DNA of 64,000 bases from Siderastrea siderea. Lineage: Eukaryota; Cnidaria; Anthozoa; Scleractinia; Rhizangiidae. How positions within the stretch are numbered: the stretch's first letter is position 1; every line of letters begins with the position of its first letter. Below the pieces are notes generated by a model, which was given only the letters and a program-made list of their open reading frames with translations, did no database searches and had not been told where the DNA came from. Positions 47,943-60,226 of this stretch are shown piece after piece. A program made the position numbers and the translations under genes. The stretch is taken from contig OZ034968.1 of NCBI GenBank assembly GCA_964030785.1, forward strand, positions 29,615,686 to 29,679,685, read 5' to 3'.

Positions 47943-49303
47943 TTAATAGAAGGCGACTCGCGCAGGCTAGTCCTTATCATTTAAGCACTGGACGTAGTAT
48001 TGTCATTTGCGTTTTTTCAGACAACATGAAGCGAGACTTGTAGACGCCACGACACCTTGTTTTTGTAAACGCTTTCATCCAAGACATTTTGTTCAGGAAA
48101 AAAAAAGTTAGTCAATAACTGGTGCTTAAGTCAAGGGAGATATGTAATTAAATTTTCGCCGCTACTCTGGTTTAGACGGATTGAAATTTCAACCTGTTGG
48201 TACGTGACCGAAACTTTTCATCAAGGGGTTGTTATTGACACAGAGCTAGAATTTTCTGTTTATCTTTATTGCCACGTACTAACAGACAATGAAGGATGGC
48301 CCAAAGGATTAGCAAAGCGTTGATCGTGTTGCCCCACCTAATCTATGGCCTTAAGCTATCCAAGTTACTAAAAACACACACGCACAAAAAACCCTCCATA
48401 ACATCCATAGATCAAATAAAAAAGGATGAAAAAACGAATGTCTCTTCAAATACAACTTTTCTATTGGGAAATACATTAACTCTTTTTAATTCTTTCATTT
48501 CCCTTGACGCATACATTTGTAGCTAACAAACAGCAATGATTGAGACTTCAGCATCTTGAAACCTTTTTGAGGCTGTTTTCTTGCGCTTTTTGTGGAAACT
48601 TAATCTCATGCATGCCCCACAGGTGTTCATCAAGTCCTTTCTCCAGCAGCTGTAAAGAATAGAGAAAGTCTAGTGGATTCAGCCTTTGATGTACCAACAT
48701 ATTCTCCCAACATACACTTACAGAAACGGCAATCGCTTAGAGGGAGAAAAAACGTTTTGAACCAAATACTAGTACTGAGAGTTCGTAGGGTACCTTTTTT
48801 GACAATAAATAATAGATTATCCAGTTTTATTTTTCGTCAGAGTGAGAATTTAAGGAAGCAAACGTTATAATTTTCTTTTGTTGTTTTGTCCGACTCAGTG
48901 AAACGTAGAGTTAAAATCTAATTTGCTGATCTTGCTAAATTTGTACTGCGAAAAAAGTGAAACAAAAAACCAATTTAAATTGCCCTTATTTCAACATTTT
49001 TGGAATACCGACGAGTTAAAGGCTGTTTTTAGAAATCAAGGATTTGTATTTAAAATCTACAAATGAGCCAGTCAATATAATAAGAGTAATCCCAACGTCC
49101 ATGCAAATTTTAAACTTCATTGTTCGTAACAACTACAATTTCACGCCTTTCGTCGGAAGACGACTTTGCTATTGTTATCAGCGTAATGAAAATGCAAAAC
49201 AGGTCACTACGTGAGTTGAAGGTATGATTGTTGCGAGGCGAGAAAGCGCTGTGGCGCATTTGCCTTGATCAGTTGATTTTACACCAACTTGATTCTGTCG
49301 GAG

Positions 49304-49384
49304 ATGCGAAGAAACGACATTTTTGTCATACTGTTAATCGCAGCAAGCATTTGCCAAGTACACACCATTTCCATCAAATGCCAG
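49304..49384 (+). CDS. Signal-peptide exon of the VWA gene
   Basis: It encodes MRRNDIFVILLIAASICQVH then TISIKCQ: a basic start, a hydrophobic core and a likely cleavage after VHT. The ATG at 49304 is the only in-frame methionine before the core. The exon ends in phase 0 at 49385 GT and joins the phase-0 exon at 51621, where the first beta domain continues without a gap. The 2.2-kb intron between them holds no recognised repeat family. Confidence 0.8.
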
Positions 49385-52300
49385 GTAACTTTGACAAATA
49401 GTTTTTCCAGGCGGTTCAATGATTTATTTCGCATAACCTTGCTTCAGCTTGACACGTTTGTTTTTAAACATTACGAACAATTTTTGCCGTTGCTGTCACA
49501 TGGTTTGTTCACACGAGGCAATTTTCTTCCCTCGATCGCCCTCTCGAACCCTCTGTCACCTGTTACATTTGTTTACACTGCGCTTAACGGTACGTGCGTG
49601 ATGAAGTGCTAAATCTGACAAGGTGCTCAATTCATAATCTACCACTGTAGAGAAGACTGAAGAGAAACAATTTTTTTTCGTTTCTTCGATGCATGCACGA
49701 AACATTGATGTTGCGTTCTGCATAACACTAGATGATGAAAAACGAACTACTACACTCAACCTTTCACAACATGGCAGTCATTTCCTTGACTGTATGTCTT
49801 TATAACAACCGAGCTGATTTTGTCGGTGAAATTCTCTGATAAACTGGACTATGAAACGATCACATGTGAACTGATTTAAAACATTTTATGAGAGAAAGAT
49901 GATGTTTAAGCAGTTGAAAAAGTCCTGGGAGCATTTTGCTCTGTGATCAGTGTGGTTCATCCTTTTAGTTATGTGGATCATCTCAAACAAATTGACCGAA
50001 GTAAACGGATGGTTTTTCCAGCCTTGATCAGTAGTGGAGACAAGCGCAGTTATCATTATTTAGCACAATTAAATTATTTCACTTTTCTTTTGTTGGCGAA
50101 GCTGTTGGTCGCATCTCATCATTAATTCACATTTTCGGAGAAAACTGAAAGCAAACATAACACAATATCGGGATTTTAGGGATGTGTAAATACTTTTACC
50201 TTTTAGCAATCCGTTACCATAGCCGCAGCAGATTTCGCAAGCTTTTTATCCCTCCCTGATCGAAAGCGTTTTTAACATTTAGGATATAAAAAAGACACAT
50301 TCCCATATTATTTCAGCCCTGTTGAAAAAGAAAACTTCTTCACATTCGAAAGGAAATAGGAAATGTGTAATCGGAAAATTAATAGATTATCTCTTTAACT
50401 TAGTGGGTAATAAACCATGGATTAAGAGTTAACCTATATTTGTTGTAACTAAAGCAGATTTAATTAACAATTATTCTACGAGTGTGCGTTTGATATGAAG
50501 TGAAAAATTAGCCTGCGTAGCAAGCGTTTCGGTAAGGCTTTCCACACGTTCGATGCACTTTTCGCTTTTTTGGCCGCGGGAAAGTGAAAAATAACCAACA
50601 CACGTTCAACTTGGTTTATTGTCGCCAAATGTTTTTCTTACCTTTCAACAAAACTTGTGCTTCGCAGCGAAAACTTTTGAACGCTTCTGCACTTGACATG
50701 GTATCTAATTTCCTTATAAGGTGCATAGCAGGGTTATTTGCTGATAGCCCGTGTGCGGTTAACCAATGAGAGAGCTTCAACTTCAATAACCGAGAATGAG
50801 AATTAAATAATATGTTTTTTTTTAATGATTGTTATTTATTTCATTTTATTCCCACCATCTCAAGGTACCTTGACTGTTCCAAACTTAAAATAACTAAACC
50901 AGAGAACCATTTCCAGTAACAAGATTGTAAGAGTTTCCTATGATTGCATTTTTTTAAAGTCGTACAACGGTCTTTCTGGAGGCTTAAATCCGGCAAGGTG
51001 GGAGGAGGGAAGGGGCTTGTCACCGGAGTATTTGTGTGTGTGTGTATGAGTGGGCAGACTGGCCTTTAAGGGGGAGAGGGGAGGGGTCACAGCCTGGAGC
51101 TAGTAATACTCGGGTACGGTGTTGCCCATTCCGCTGGACAAAAAGCAACGTGGACTCTGGGTACGAAATTAGTGAAGGAAATCGCATGAAACGCATGCGT
51201 ATTTCGTACTTACTAACATTAACACGACTGGAGTTTTGAGAGCTCCCCAAATTGCACGAGTGACAAAAATAACGAAATCCATTGGCAGTTTCAGTTACCA
51301 TTTAATAGTACTAAATACTGTTAAAACTAATTCAGGCACGAAGGGTCAACAGTCACACGACATACAATGGAATTACATGTAAATGGTCGTAAATTTACAA
51401 GATGGTAATCAGCAAACGAAATGCAGCCGGATACACACTAGGCACAGACAAAGCCGTCAATATAAAGAGGGTCCTAGTACGGTATACATACGATTTTTTG
51501 TTTCTAATGATCTCAACAAAATCATGCTATGTATGGTTGCCACGCTACTGTGTAAACCTTGTGTGCACCTACATGAATTGACGGGAATTACTTGACTGAA
51601 CCCATGTCCGAATCCGTCAGGTCAAAGATGCGACTCAGGGAGTACAGTGGGCAGCAGTTCCAGGCGCCGAGTGCATGCTATTGTCCAATGCAGGGATCTT
51701 TCTAAGGACAGCAAAAAGCCTGACTAACTCTTATGGAGTGGCTATCATCGAGGATGTTCAACCCGGCTATTATCAAGTGAGTGAGCAACCATAAACCAAA
51801 TTGATCGCAAGGCAGACTCTAGAGCAAAAGAGCAGATATATGGACCTATAAATCGCTTTTCTCTCCGTTAAGCCAGCTTTGCAATCAGTCTCGTTTAAAC
51901 ATCACTCTCGTGTTCTCAAATGGCCGCCGTGTTTTATGACAATAAAATATATGGTTTTGCCTTCTTAAGTTGTTAAGTATTAGTTGAAGAACTGAAGATG
52001 AAATCTCGCGAAGTTCACCAATGATGCTGCTGTTTAGATAGGAAAGTTACGAACAGGACCATGGCTTCGCTAAAACCAACAATGCCGTTGCCACTTGCCG
52101 AAACATTCGTTTGTTGTTTGTTTGTTTTTTTCAGGTTCGAACCTCCCGGATTGGCTATTACACGTTAAACGAGGCCTTGAAAATCCCGTCCACTACTGAG
52201 AAACACACCATGATCCATCAAGACATGGTGATCTCTCCGCGGCTGTCCCTCCGCGGGTCTGATGACGTGTACCGTATCGTCCTGACATGGGGACGCCAAC

Positions 52301-55300
52301 CCAAGGATCTGGATTCGTATCTCATTACACCTTGGCCCCGGGCCGCCGACTGTGAATCTGGAATGGTAAGTGTAACCCTTCAGTTTCCCCTTATAAGCTT
52401 AGAGTCCTTGAATCGGGAAATGTTACTTAAGACTGCAAAAAATTATATAGGACGAAGGCTACTCAAATGAAAGCTTTTGAGCCGTAATCTTTTGTGGTTT
52501 TCTTTATTATTGTGCTGTACAAGGTACTTCTAATGTTTCTGTGAGTATGTGGATGAGATCCTCAAGTGTCCATTCAGATGAAAGTTACTGAACAGTACTT
52601 TTAGGTGGTACTCTTTCTTTTAAAATATCTTTTGAAACAAACTTAAGGGTTTTTGTTTAGTTTCGAGTTTAGGCCCGCTTTAAGGGTTAAGAAAAGAGAC
52701 GGAAACGTTCTGACTACAAATGAGCGTCGCCTGCCTATGGTAATCTAGCTGAAGTCTCTTTTTTCTTGTAGAGGAACTATCATAGTTTTCAAAACTGTTA
52801 TATTGTTCAGAACTATTGTAGTGTTCAGAATTGTTATAGTATTATAGTTTTCAGGCTATGGGAAAGTTACTGTTACATCTTTAACACGTGGGCCCCGGGG
52901 ATACATCCGTATCATGGGCTATCCGGGGAAGCTCCGCCCGAAAGGAAAGCATTTTGGGTGCTTGTAGTATACGAAAGTGTACTTTTGTGCTTTAGCATTT
53001 TTAAAAAGGGTCGCCGACTTAAACCTTCAACTGAAAGAGATAGCAGCTTTATGTTGGTACTAAGAGGGGTTACAAAATTTTGGTTGAAATCAAGACAAAC
53101 ATACACGAAAGCTTAGAACCTTCACGCGATTAAAAGCTCACAATAATCTACAATTTTTTGGCTCATCCTTGAGGTCTAAAAAGGTGCAAGTTGTGTTCTC
53201 AGTGTAAGGAAGGGGTGCCATTTTGGTTAAAATGAGTACATATGTTTAGGGGTAGAGGTTTGAACTTTGGGGCGGAGCCTCTTCGTGCGAAACTTACTTG
53301 AGTAAAGGTATCGCTTTAATCCATATTTTTATGTGTACAGGTTTTCTTTGACGGCAAGCGGTGCCAGCAAGGCTCCCAGACAATCGACCTTGATGTGGAT
53401 GCCACGGACATGTACGGTCCCGAGACTATAACCATGAAGGGACTACAGTCCGAGACATTCGGCTATTATGTTCATATTTATACCAATGGAATCTGCTGGG
53501 ATAGGATATCAGCCAATGTCAAGATTTACCAAGCTTCCACGGGAGGTCTGCTGCATAATATCAAGCAACCAGGATGCAGCGAGAGTAAGAGATTTATTTA
53601 AACAAGACAAGTTTTGTGGGCATGGTGGTTTGTTTTGTGGTTTAGAGTAGAGACAATTAAGCCAGTAACCAAAAACTAACTATTAGTACGTCGGTATTAT
53701 GACAAGACCCTGAGGAAAGTCTGGACAGCCGAATGCATACAAAGAATGCATGCAAATTCAAAGAGGTTCCCTTGTCGCAAATTCCGAGACTTGAATACAA
53801 AGAAACACAAACCAAATTTAAAATTTCGTCCAGAAAGTCTCGGATGTCAAAATTTTGATAAAGTGAACGTCGACGATTGGCTTCTCGACTCCAACGCACA
53901 AACTACCCACTGAACGAGAAAAAAATGTCGCGCTAATCATTAGTGCGACATTTTTAAAACAATGTGAAACACTGGACAGTAAGGTTTTACCCAACCAAAT
54001 TCGTAGTCAGGTTTTCATCGTACTACTGTTATCCTTCTGATAACTTACTTACTGAAGGTGTGTTCGATTGACCGGGGAGTAAGAATAAACGGTATAGTCT
54101 TGGCATATTACTTTTAAAGATATTTTTGGAGTGCAACATGTGATATATATTGCCGACAAATGTTAATTTCAAGATATCTTTCCTAATCTGATGTCTCTAT
54201 TTTCCCGATTTAGATGAAATGTGCTTTTGATTCTGATTCCAAATTAAGGCTAATCGAATGGACCCTAAATTTGTCGCGAAATTCTGTTCTAAAATGAAGC
54301 AATCATTAAGCTTTTGTTGCCATTTCAAGCCCCACGCTGCTGTCTGTAGACCGTTGTTTCTCTCCTTTCTCTGTTTTAGAGGGATTTGGTTATGACAGCA
54401 CGAACTGCTCACGTTATTGGCACGTGTTCGATTTCGACGCCTCTACAGCCAAGTTCAAAATCTACCAGAACAGGCTTGTGGACACCGCACCCTCCCTCCC
54501 TAAAAAAAGTATTGTCAATCCTAACTGCAGCTGCACATTCAAGCAAGAGGTCTCTAGCAATGACGTTATCAGCTCAGCAGAAAGGATTTCCATTACGGCA
54601 AAGAACTTGATGGTTGACAAGCTATGTGTGAATGAAATGAAAAACATCTACGATAATGCAAGTGAGTGTGTTGTGCTGGATGTAAAGAAAGATTCTCATA
54701 ACTTGGTGAACAGTAAACGGCGGGGTCGATGATCTTCTGTGAGACCCTTACGCCTGGCTATGCCATGCTGATGAGTCCTAACAAGGACGAAACAGCTGTC
54801 CATGGCTGCCACTGCCCGGGTGATATGGCTGTGCGCGTGCGTAAGACACTGGCTTGTGTGACCATTGCATTCAAATGGTGTATTTCACCATAATCTCACA
54901 GTGGGCCTGATAGCTCAGTTGGTCAGAACAGCACTTTACCAGAATCACCAGGTCATGGGTTCGATTAACGTTTCAAGCCCGAGTCACTCCGTTTACTCTG
55001 CAACTTCTGAAGTTTTTAATAACTACTAGGGCCTTACTCATAATTCCTTCGTTAGTAGTTCCTATATTAATGAAAGTTATTAATGACTGAGATACTACGC
55101 ATGTTTTGATTGGTCGAAAACCTCTTTACCATTATACGGTGGAACTCCGATATATCGAAGTGCCAAGGGACTGGGAAAATTTGTTCGTTTTAACGGGGAT
55201 TCGTTATATCGGGGTCCTGTTCCATACATTTTGCTGCTAGTAAGTTTGGCAAGGTTTCAGAACATCGTCGGTTCGTTATAGCGGGAACTTCGTTATGAAG

Positions 55301-58300
55301 GGGTTTGTTAGATCACTTCCGGTTCAAATATTGGCACGTTCCAGGAGGACGATTAATGGCCCAGGGGCTCGTTTCTCGAAACTCTCGATAACTTTCCGGG
55401 CCCGGTAAGTATTTTTTCGAGCTCACTTATTTATCAGGTAATGGTAATTATTGGCGCAAACTTAGCGATATGCTTCACGAAATCATAAAGATTGAAATTT
55501 AGCTTTCAAAATCAATAAAAATTGTATAGCTATTGGAGAATATTGTGCACGTAAAATAGTTTTCGGGTCCGGAAATTTATCGGGAGTTTCGAGAAACGGG
55601 CCCCAGCTCCGTTTAATGTCTTACTTTGGTCAGTTAGAGAGACTGTTATAAGTGATTATAATACAACTCTAAATTTTAGCGTGCTCCCATTGGTCGAAAT
55701 CGATCACGTGACGCGATAGTGTCTTCCTCAGCGGGCGCCTATCAGCGAATAATGCCCGTTTTTGGCAATTTTCACTCAAAATTTAACGTTATACAGTAAA
55801 AACAATAGAGTCCTTCTGTCTCAGGCCCTATGTGTGATAGGTTCCCTCGGAAATCTTGTGAACGTCCAGTTTCCTCGGGCAACCTATCACACGATAGTGC
55901 CTTCGACAGAAGAACTCTATTGTTTAATTATGACACAGTTGTATTAACTACAACTTGCTGATAGTGTAGCGCTGAAATAGCAGTAGCAGTTAAGGAACCT
56001 TGAAGAAACCGGCTATGAAGACCATTAAGCTTTTCCCGTGTTTTCCCAACCATCCCTCCTGTCCCAACTTAACGCCGATAGACTTACAGAAACTGTGGTT
56101 CAACTAGCGGTTTAAATAGTTAATCTTACTAAACATCCTATTTCAATTTAGCCAAAAAGAACATCAGGTTAAACCCTTCAGACCTTGTGGACAAGTTGGC
56201 AGAGTTTATCAGCGGAAGGATCGAAGAAAAAAGACAGCTAGGGATGAAGTTGAAGGGTGTGATTGAAAAAGAATACGAAGAGTACAAGACTGTGCGTCAA
56301 CCCAGGATCACGAACCTGAAGGAGATCGCTCCTAAACAGTGCTGCCGCTACGATGGTGACACTCAGTACTCCACCGTGTTCCAACGCTGGGTTGATACTA
56401 AATCGGTAACTTTGCGATTTGCTGTTTTAATTTTAATTTTGACGCGCATCGCGTTCGGAAGTGAGTCGCACAACTTGTCTTGAATTTTTTTTGCTACAAA
56501 ATTGCTACACTTGACAACTCTAGCGAGCAAGCTGAGCGAAAGAAATGTCTTTTTTCCTACAGCAGGCAAATTATTATCTCGGACATTTTCTGTTGCCGCA
56601 ATCGTTGAGAGAAGTGAGTAGACTAAAACGACTGCGGCAAGAATGATTGCAATTTCTTTGCAAGACGAGTTACAGGGCATTTCCTTAATGCAAAGAAATC
56701 AGTCTCTCAATGAAGTTTTCGCTTAACCGAGTTACTCGAAGGTGAACTAGTTTTACGTTTGGTAACGACTTCGGCCCTGCTGTTACGGTTTTTTAAGTGT
56801 TTTTAAGTGTGCATTTAGTGTTTTGCTGCATCGAAAAGAGCTTCGATAATTAATATTTTTTTTCTATATTATTTGCAGAGTTGCTGGTCTTGGCCAAGTG
56901 AAATTAAAGAGGTGCATTATCGTATTTGATTAACTGACTGTTCATTTATTTTGTCATTGTTCTGTTCAAGACCCGATAGTTAATCAGCTTTACTGTTTTT
57001 AGATGCCAGATGAACTTGTTTCTGCTTACGACTGGACCAGTTCCCTAGAAAAACAAATGAAGGAAAATTTTCATTCCGGATCACAAAAGGTATTGAGAGC
57101 TGAACCTTTTCCCTTTTTGACTAACAGAAATCACTAAAATTTATTTAATTTAGCAATTAGTTGACCCCCTAGAATTTCTTTAGCGTTTGTCTAGGTCTTG
57201 AAAGGTTATATGGAGGTTTCAGTTCATTTTATAACAACTGGTATGTGATAATTGTCTCTGCGTGCATTTTTTCAGGGGCAGCTCAAGTGGCAGTATTTTG
57301 CTGACGATGCAACCGGATTCTTTCGAAAACTTCCCGCAGCTTTGGTCAGTTCGTCCAAGTGTGGTACGTTAGAATAGTTATAAAACAAAAAATAACCCAA
57401 ATAAAGTCTAAGGACATACCGAAAGTTAAACTGATTAGTATATGGACAGCCGCTGGATATGAGAAGTCTCGCGAACTCATATCCTATGAAAGAAGAAGTT
57501 GCGCGAAATAGTGAAAAAAAATAATTGCTTCCGTTATAAATTAACATGAATGTTTAGGAAGTTAATGGTGACCTTCAGATCAGACCGCGACAGGGTTCAC
57601 AAGGTCATGGAAAGTCATGGAATTTGAAATTTGCATTCCAGGCCTGGAAAAGTCTTGGAAATCAGGAAACTTGTTTGGTCATGGAAAAGTCATGGAATTT
57701 CAGATTTTTCCCAAAATTGTTTTAAGCTGATGGTTGAAAAGAAAAAAAAATCTAGGAAACTTTGTGTCAAGCATCAAAACGTTCAGCCAGTGGAGCATTT
57801 CACTCATTGTTTTCACCAGTCCTTTTGTCAATTTTGAGGTCATGGAATTCGATCCAAAGTCATGGAAAAATCATGGAAAAGTCATGGAATTTTCTTTCCC
57901 AGTTTCTGTGTGAACTCTTTACGGGTATATGATTGAGAACAAGGACATCTTTTGAATTTCAATACAACCATGTTCCCAGAGCCACCGCTCCTCTGTGTTG
58001 TTATCCAAAAGAGAATGAGACTCTTAGTTTAACAAGGTGATTGGTGTGACAGACGACAATCTAAGCACGTGATCAAGAATTGAAGGAATTGAGTTGTAGT
58101 CGTACTCAATCTTGTGCTCGTAGTCTGATATGAAGAACACTGATAACATTTCTTACAATGTCACACATGGGCTTCACGTGACCCACACGCCCATTGTAGC
58201 ATGAAACAAATAGTAAGCCTCTTGGACTGGATGGGATATCGGAACATCGCAGGGTTATCCCCCAGGGAAATGTTAGAGTTCCCCAACGGTTCGCCGTTAC

Positions 58301-60189
58301 CCATATCTGTTGTTTGAGGGTATGGATGGGGTTAACTGACAGCTGACAAATGGCCAAAATTTTAACTGACAACTGACATTTGTAGTGGGTTTTACTTACA
58401 ACTGACATCTGACCTAACTGTCCTTAATATCCTACAAACCCCGTTGTAAATAACACAGTTTGACTCTTTTCGTCAAACAAATGTACGTATTATACTAAAT
58501 CTTAGCAGCTGGACGCTAGAGTGTCATATTTCGTTAATAATTTACCGTAGTACCCATGTACATCAGGGTCATTTTAGCAGCTACGATCTCGAATTTTCGC
58601 TGAATACGCGACAGCTTACAAAATACACCTTATTCCAAAATGGCAGAAAATACATTATTCTTTTGTCTCCATGTTAATTGGCCCTTGTTGCCTCGTTTTA
58701 AGCCAAATATCCCTTTGAATTCTGCAGATGGGATCGAGGCAACAAGGGCCAATTAACAAAAAGACAAAAGAGTAATGTATTTCCCGCCATTTATGAATAA
58801 GGTGTATGGCTGCTAATGCTGGCGTTGACTCGGATACGGCTTTCAAACGACATAGAAGTCGTATGCCGATAAATGATGTGTAAATACGGTTCATGCGCTC
58901 AAAAAACACCTTGTGTCATTCCTTGGACTCGGAATTGGCAAATAAATACGGGCTTGGTGAATGGCACCGAAGCCGGGTGAGAAAAGCGACAACTTCGCCA
59001 TCACCACAGACGACCAGTTGAAGCTGGAACTACCAAGCACGCTGGATGGTGGGACTAGAGAATGAGTTTAACACTGAGGATCCGGTAGTGTCCACTAGAG
59101 AGGAAGAAGAAGGGTGCGTTCAAGCTACATCTGCAGGTGGGGATGTGACGACTGTCAAGTTGCAGTAGCAGTTGCTAAAGCTCAACCTCCGCTAGATGAG
59201 TATGAAACTGACTCGGAAGATGACTTTTCTGATAGGGAGAGCGAAGATTTCGCGCTTATTACAGTTTCAAGATCTGAGCGGCCAATACGCGCCCATCTTC
59301 CATGAGCTGATTAAAATTTAGACAAGAAAAAGTATATTTTGTTTGCTAGTCTGTTCCCCACAGACGCCTGTTAGCCCGAGTGCAATATTTCTTTCCGGTT
59401 ATTTCATCCACGCCAATCACCATCGAGGCATTGCCCAACAGAACCCAATCAAATTTATTGTAATAAAGAACTTTACCCATATCTGTTTGCCTTTGTTACG
59501 ATCTACTTTTCAATATTTTGAAGGTACATTTTGATCATCTAAGTGGTTAGAAAGGAATGTAGCGCACGAACAAGCAGGAGTTTGTGTGGAGGAGAGTAAT
59601 CATAGAACCACTTGCAATGATTTTAACTCCAAATCTGAGAAAAATAAGTCGTTAATGTATCAATTTTCGAATTAATGACACAATTTACGTCACATGTTCC
59701 TTTTTTGCTAAATTTTGGGTCAGAAAGAAATAATTTAGTTACATGGTTAATTATTTACAGTCAATCAACTGACAACTGACAAATGACCTAAAATTTAACT
59801 GACAACTGACAAATGGCCAAAATTTTAACTGACAACTGACATTTGTACCCCCCCCCCCTTCCAGACCCTCTTATTTGGTAGAGAGATGCAATGTAGTCAG
59901 TGGAGTTAATTTTCTTGCCTAAGGAAACAGAGCAACACTTTTCAGAATCCAAGCAGGATCTCAACCTTCCCATTTCCGACGTGTAAACCACTAAATCACC
60001 CCTCCTCCACAGCAGTTCAAGATTGTCTATAAAATATAACAATATTGTCCCATTCAATCCTGTCGTGCAACCTACTCGGTGCTGTGCGTCTTGTAGGCTA
60101 CACTGAATCATGGACAACTCAATGTCATGAAATAATCGTAAACAATTAATGGAATTCACTTTTCAGTGTCCTTCTGTACTATACATAAC

Positions 60190-60226
<37 letters not shown>

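Larger units (their letters stand above)
44745..49303. other. Intergenic region between PRUNE and the VWA gene
   Basis: About 4.6 kb dominated by transposons: a Mutator-like MITE (45035-45357), an (ACA)n tract (45407-45436), a CCCTTTAAG MITE (45460-45640), a palindromic MITE (45703-45990), a GGGGGTACTCCC repeat (46140-46465), a long palindrome (46501-46690) and a TTAA-flanked MITE (47749-47942). The part 47950-49303 is mostly unique-looking and should contain the promoter of the VWA gene. No host exon could be supported. Confidence 0.55.

Noticed and set aside
47252..48870. Two possible exons (47252-47281 reading IGNLPPLRLNG, and from 48624 reading VHQVLSPAAVKNRESLVDSAFDVPTYSPN) with matching phase-1 splice sites
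   Set aside because: The splice signals and phase agree, but the sequence matches no family I know, the first exon is only about 30 nt, and the PRUNE frame already has a stop and the VWA gene its own signal peptide. Transcript reads joining 47281 to 48624 would revive it.
54903..54972. tRNA gene
   Set aside because: The T arm after the B-box is broken (GATTAACG) and the acceptor stem does not pair; it fits a SINE.
59114..59305. Acidic 63-codon frame as a small gene
   Set aside because: No splice partners, no family match, and it sits within a large intron of the VWA gene between two repeat arrays; kept only as part of a finding.
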